From Atrichornis clamosus (lineage: Eukaryota; Chordata; Aves; Passeriformes; Menuridae), in contig WBMZ01014087.1 of the NCBI GenBank assembly GCA_013400975.1, forward strand, positions 216,500 to 280,499: 64,000 nt of DNA, written 5' to 3'. The translations under genes and the position numbers were made by a program. Under the pieces are notes generated by a model. It did no database searches, was not told the DNA's origin, and saw only the letters and a program-made list of their open reading frames with translations. Below are positions 59,101-64,000 of this stretch, in pieces (position 1 is the stretch's first letter; each line of letters opens with the position of its first letter).

Positions 59101-62100
59101 TTAGTAAATGAATTGTCTGGAAAACATTTTCTGCTCGTCCCTGACAGCAAGTGACATGCTACCATTTTTGTGTGTACCCTTTCCACACTGCATTCCTTTG
59201 GGTTCAGATGTCCACCCTCTTATCTTTCTGCATACAAAGACCTTTCCATGTTACAAAAGAGAGTGGGGATGTGTCTGCCTTCCTTAGCCCCAGTGGCAAC
59301 ACCTCTTCACCTGTCCCATTCAGCTTAAATGCTTCTACCCTTTGGATGAATTGAATTATTGGAAGCTGTAGCTCTTTGGGACAGTATAATATTCCAGAGT
59401 CTTTATAGATTTGGCATGCCTTTGAGGAAGAAATGTATTAGTGTTAACCAAGAATCTTAAATCACACTTGGACTAACTTAACTCAAAATGTTGTTGACAG
59501 CATATAAAACCCGGCAGAAGATACAAGTGTCTGTTACAGACATGGAAAAAAGAAAGAAGAAACTATGCTTGATCTACTTGCAGTAAGCAAGATTTCTCTC
59601 CTCCTTGTTAAGCTCAGTTCCTGTTTCCCTGTCTTAAGACTGACCTTAATGCCAGTGAGGCAACTCTTGAGTACTGCTGAGTTTAAGGAGTCTTTCCAAA
59701 CAACTTTTGTTTCAGATAAAGCATAATGTTGTCCTCAGAGTTTAAATCTCTTCCTTAAAAAAACTGGTAATTTGCTCCAGGCTGCTGTCAACATTCCCTG
59801 GCCTGAGACGCTCCCCAGTCTTTGTACTAGTGTTGTCTGGGAAGGAGCTAATTCGGCATGTTCCTTGCCAAAGCACTAGCAAAGAGGCAGTATGTATGAC
59901 TGTATGCCAGCACTTAAGGTTAGGACCTGGCCAGGTATGTTTTACTAGTAAAAATAAAGCCTGAGGGTACCAAAACGTGTCATTACTGGGTTTTACCATC
60001 CTAGATAAATAAGTGTTACACTTGAAAACTCAACAATCTTGGGGTTTTTTTGGTTTTTTTTCTTAAATGTCTTCAATATTTCTATTTTGCTAAAAGGATT
60101 TATTATATTCTGCATTTGATTTCCCACAGCCTGAAACAAAATCTATTGGCCTTCAACTACTGTCATTATCATTGGCTATAATCAAGGAGGAATGATACAA
60201 ACCAATGGCACACTGAGTTTCTTCAATATGCTTATGAACAGTGTGTTTAAACAGTCTGTATTAAACATTTTGTGCTTTATTAGGTGGTGGGGAGAGTGAG
60301 GCATGAGAAAGCTGTCTTCAATTTTACTTGTATTTATTATAATTTACAAGTCTGGATAATCAACTTTAATGTTTGTTGTATTAATAATTAGTGTCAAGCT
60401 TATACACAGATGGTGCATTATTCCTTTGCTGCAGAAAGGACATATCCCTGAAGAATTAACAGCAGCACTGACTCCTTAAATGCTCAGTATTCAAAATTCC
60501 CGTTGCTTAAGAAAGATGACATTAAACCAATTTTCTGTAAAAAATTGCCTCATCTACCACTCTAGGCTTGCTGCCACTATTTTACTTGTAAAAGCTGAAT
60601 TGCAGATTATAAATTGGGATGTATAATGTTGCTTCCTACACAAAAGGTTGTGAACTCAAAGCTAGGTTAGGGTGTCTGCTCTATTAGAGATTTCTGACAG
60701 GATTTGGGGTTAGGAAGCACTTCAGTCCAGATCCTCAGGTGATTTTTTTGTGTATCTGATACACTGATACATGTTAAATTTTTTATGCACTTTTTATTAC
60801 AGGCCTTAGCCTCATCAGTTATTTTAAAGATATTGCTTGAAACGTGTGTGTTAAAACTGAATACTGGGATAGGAAACGAAACTTTGAGATCTGCCAGAGT
60901 TTTGTTTTTCCCTTCACCCTGATGACTATTAGCCCTGTTGTATTTGAGTTCAGAGTGTCTATGATGTAGAGAAGCCCAGATGATTTTCTGATGTTTGTTT
61001 ATGATGGAGCATATTTGCTGTGCCCTTGGCCAGTCTGTGCAGGCTCCATCGAGGGCCCATTCTAACACACTGAGGATGGTCATGCTTTTCTATGGTGAAG
61101 AGGTCTGGCTTGTGACCCTCCAGAGCATATCCTTGTATGTAAATGGATGCTGAGTAGTGGTTGCCTCTTAAAATTTCTATAACTTTATTTTGGCAGAGAT
61201 TCAGGCCCAGGTTCTATATCCAGTTCTCACAGTGTACTTCGTATTTTGCGGAAGCAGACAAGCTCCTCTCTTTACTTCACATATTAAAGTCTATCCTACT
61301 TCAAGGGAAAACGTGTCCTTTTGTGAAAATTTGTGCAGTGTAAATGCTGTACTTATTTTTTTTTTTCTATATAGTACAAAATTGTTTCACACTGTCTTGG
61401 AAACTATGAGCTGATGACTTAATACATATGATTACTGCTGTAATTTTTTCTTTTCTTTTCTGACACTACTGTAAGATAATAAAGGGCTAGATGACTGGTT
61501 CTTTTATATTTCTTTTGGTCTCTCAGGAGCTTTCAGATGAGCTTTGGTGATTTAGAAAGACTAGATTGATATAAAGTAGATCTTAGCTTGATTGCTTTGG
61601 CCTTGCATACTTTTGACAATAACTGCATATTTCTGTCGTTCCTTTGAACTTTGGTAAAGCATAGAGGATATAGGATAAGTTCTTACTTGAGATGATTGTT
61701 GACTAATTCAGTGTATAAATTACATGATGACTGAAATATTTCAGTGGGATTCTTTGGAGTAACTAAAAAAAATGCTGGGAATCATGTCAGATATCTGCTC
61801 TTGTAAGATTCAGAATTTTATTTTATTCTTCTAAAGATTCAGAAAGAAGGAAGAAGTACTGTTGATACCAGTAAACATTAAAAATAAAGCTATAGATCAC
61901 AGATGATATAAAGTAATACAGACCCTTTTAACTTGAAATTTTAGAATGCATTTAAATTCAGTTGAGACTCTGACCCTGTAGCTTTTTCAACATTCCTGTA
62001 TCATAAAGTATGACCTTGCTTAAATTTGTTCTCATGAACCTTCCTTGCTTGAATGAAAAAGAAGTCTGATTACATGTTGAATAGACTAAGAGATGAATTT

Positions 62101-64000
62101 GTGGAATGTACTTCTCTACAAAAATCTACTATTTAAGAGTCTCCATTGCCTTTTCTTCTTTTTTTTTAATTTCTTTTTTGTTTATGGAATGCTCAGTTAT
62201 GCCATAACCTTACTGCCATGGTCAGTGGCTTGCGTTGGAACAGAGATAGTTTAATGTTAAATGCTTTGAAAAATTTGTATAACAAATCTGGTTATGCTTT
62301 CATTTTTGTAAAAGCTTTTCTTAATTTCTTGACTTTTTAATACTACTTTTAGCTAATAGACTTTTTGCCTGGGACTAAATCTGCATCTCCAAGACTTCTA
62401 CAGAGAAAACAGAATTATCTAGGGTCATTTAAAAAACACAAAATAGTTACTTTTATGCATATGTTTCTTTCTTCCAGACACACTCAGTTGTTCAGTAATG
62501 TACCTAATTAGTCCCTCAGTTTTAAGAAGCATCAGTTTGATAGTGTGATGTGACACAGAGCAGAGAAATAGAAACAACTTTTTATCTAATGTTTTAGATA
62601 AAATTTAGGGTCATTAGATAGCACAAAATTTAAAATCAAGAACAACTAACTTGGATGTACATAATTACTAAGTTTATAGTCATTGGCATTGGTAAATCCT
62701 TTATATTCTCATGCATTAGAAAAGAACAAAGAATATTTAAACAAAGGGACAGCTGGGTGAGGCAGAGGAGAAAATTTATGTCTTTATATAGATATGTATA
62801 TATATCAGCCTGTGATGGATAGACTTGAAGTATGTCTAACATCACAAATTTAATAAAGGAAAGTTCATGCTTCATATCACAAGATGATCACTTTCCAGGG
62901 AAAGAAAACTTTCCCCTTGTGCAGCCTTGTTAAAATTTTCTATCTGGATACCTGGGAATAGTTAAATCACCAATTACCCTTCAAGTAGAAAAACATGGAT
63001 TTTCCTCCTCATTATGCTGTTCTGAAAGACTGAATACCCTGAACTGTAGGAGTTCCAGGAGATGTACAATGCATGATCTTCATGGGTCCAGGACAACAAG
63101 GATGGAAGTGGTGGTTATAATCTGTAGCTCTACCTCTGGTCTAAAAATGGCCTTCTTAACAGATCATCTGAGTCTCATAGGACAGCTCAATCTGTTCTTG
63201 TTTTACAACATCAATATATCGTAAAACATAAAAACACATATTTTTTAAATGTAAGGAATGTGTTGTAAAACATGCACGTTGCTCTGAAGTAGGACTTCTC
63301 TATGAGCCTCAGCAGTCCTTGTGATCATTCCTATAGATGTGTACTTTTTTTCCTAGTTTTCTTTGTTATCAAGACATAAAGATATCAGTATGTCATATTA
63401 GTAGCTGTTTGTGAACTTCTGAGTTCATTGCAATGGACCAATGCCAAATGTACCAGCCAGTAGAGGAGCTCACCAGTAGCGGTGCTTTCTCTGAGTGGCC
63501 AAAGACAATAACAATCCACAACCTCATTCAGAATTTTGTAACTTATGTTTTTTGAAAATTTTTAATATTGTAGAAGGTGTTCTATGCCTTCATTTAAAAA
63601 TGCAAAAAGTTTTGTCTTTAAGTATTGGAAATTACTTTGTAGTTATAGTAATGTTCTGAATTACTAATGAAACTTGTACTTATGAATGTTAACTAAATTT
63701 TTTTGAATTTATTAGGAGATACAATTCTGCTAGTCAAGAGTATTTTTTTTTTTTTTGTTCAGGAAAACTAACAGCTTGCAAAAATTATCATTCTCCAATT
63801 GGATGTACTCTAAACATTTCATATGTTCCTAATGTTTTGCTTTTTTTTCTCAAAGAGAGAAAGCTTTGAACCTCCTCAGTTTTGACAATTTAGAGTGGAT
63901 TTTTATATAACAGAGTATATTTATTTATTTAATTTATTATAGATTATATATATACTTATATATAATAGATTATTTTATTAATGTGATTTTTTGTAAATAT
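53166..64000. other. Non-coding, apparently unique DNA to the window end
   Basis: No gene, confident transposon or RNA gene was found in this 10.8 kb. Low-complexity parts are an A/C-rich tract at about 53412-53512, T runs at 61359-61366 and 63744-63757, and AT repeats at 62794-62803 and 63938-63967. The 56230-57000 part is the strongest visual candidate for constrained non-coding sequence. The longest frames (138 codons at 60667-61083 minus; 101 codons at 54370-54675 plus) show no recognisable domain. Confidence 0.6.
53412..53512 (-). repeat. A/C-rich low-complexity tract (G/T on the minus strand)
   Basis: The plus strand is mostly A and C with 'aaaacc', 'ccccaaacc' and 'aaaaacccacacacccc' words. 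The minus strand therefore resembles the G/T tract at 7468-7564 in opposite orientation. It inflates a 130-codon minus-strand frame that should not be read as a gene. Confidence 0.8.

Noticed and set aside
59503..59509. TATAAAA box upstream of a short Met-initiated frame
   Set aside because: The frame is 14 codons. TATA-like words are common in AT-rich DNA and nothing else supports a promoter.
60667..61083. 138-codon minus-strand open frame
   Set aside because: No known motif, no signal peptide or membrane pattern, isolated in AT-rich DNA. Chance frames of this size are expected in 64 kb.
1..64000. tRNA, rRNA, snRNA or CRISPR features
   Set aside because: No tRNA B-box with matching cloverleaf, no rRNA or snRNA core sequence and no regularly spaced repeat array was found by eye; CRISPR is not expected in vertebrate DNA.

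Overview
This window is vertebrate nuclear DNA, almost certainly from a bird. The evidence is the repeats. There are many CR1 LINE fragments, several carrying the CR1 3' end with its repeated TTCTATGA-type octamers. There are also several LTRs of the avian ERVL type (TG...CA ends, 5-bp target duplication). Passerine or other neoavian origin is an inference from the look of the LTR and CR1 subfamilies and could not be tested here. The rest is AT-rich, CpG-poor DNA broken by poly-A/T, AT and G/T-rich tracts.

No host protein-coding gene, tRNA, rRNA, known small RNA or CRISPR array can be supported. The longest open frame is 168 codons and lies mostly inside an LTR. Other long frames are chance or antisense reads of repeats. 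The only recognisable protein sequence is decayed CR1 ORF2 (reverse transcriptase side) at about 16.4-17.1, 22.5-22.7, 29.1-29.35 and 31.5-32.2 kb. The window is therefore intergenic or deep-intronic sequence.

Layout: 0-8.7 kb, mainly unique DNA with one candidate LTR remnant at 4.34-4.65 kb and a strand-biased G/T tract at 7.5 kb. 8.7-17.1 kb: an old CR1 stub, a minus-strand ERVL LTR (10.57-11.29 kb), a CpG-rich patch (12.2-12.4 kb) and two CR1 copies (+ at 14.6 kb, - at 15.8 kb). 17.1-32.2 kb: an LTR/CR1 composite at 22.2-22.9 kb, an ERVL LTR at 25.5 kb, an intact solo LTR with perfect 5-bp target duplication at 27.3 kb, an internal CR1 slice at 28.9 kb and a CR1 3' end at 31.5 kb. 32.5 kb: a perfect 50-bp triplicated minisatellite. 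34.4 and 42.3 kb: further CR1 3' ends. 37.0 kb: a possible unassigned LTR. 46.1-46.3 kb: a perfect 96-bp duplication around a single N, most likely an assembly error. 46.4-47.9 kb: an ERVL LTR split by a second LTR-like insertion. 53.0 kb: an LTR 3' fragment. The last 11 kb look unique and hold the best candidates for conserved non-coding elements.

There is no gene cooperation to describe. The content is a layered record of transposon insertion. I found no new biological system. The most useful observations are the assembly duplication, the nested and composite insertions, the minisatellite, a 34-bp near-palindrome at 40.5 kb, and a few GC/CpG-preserving islands that deserve cross-species alignment.
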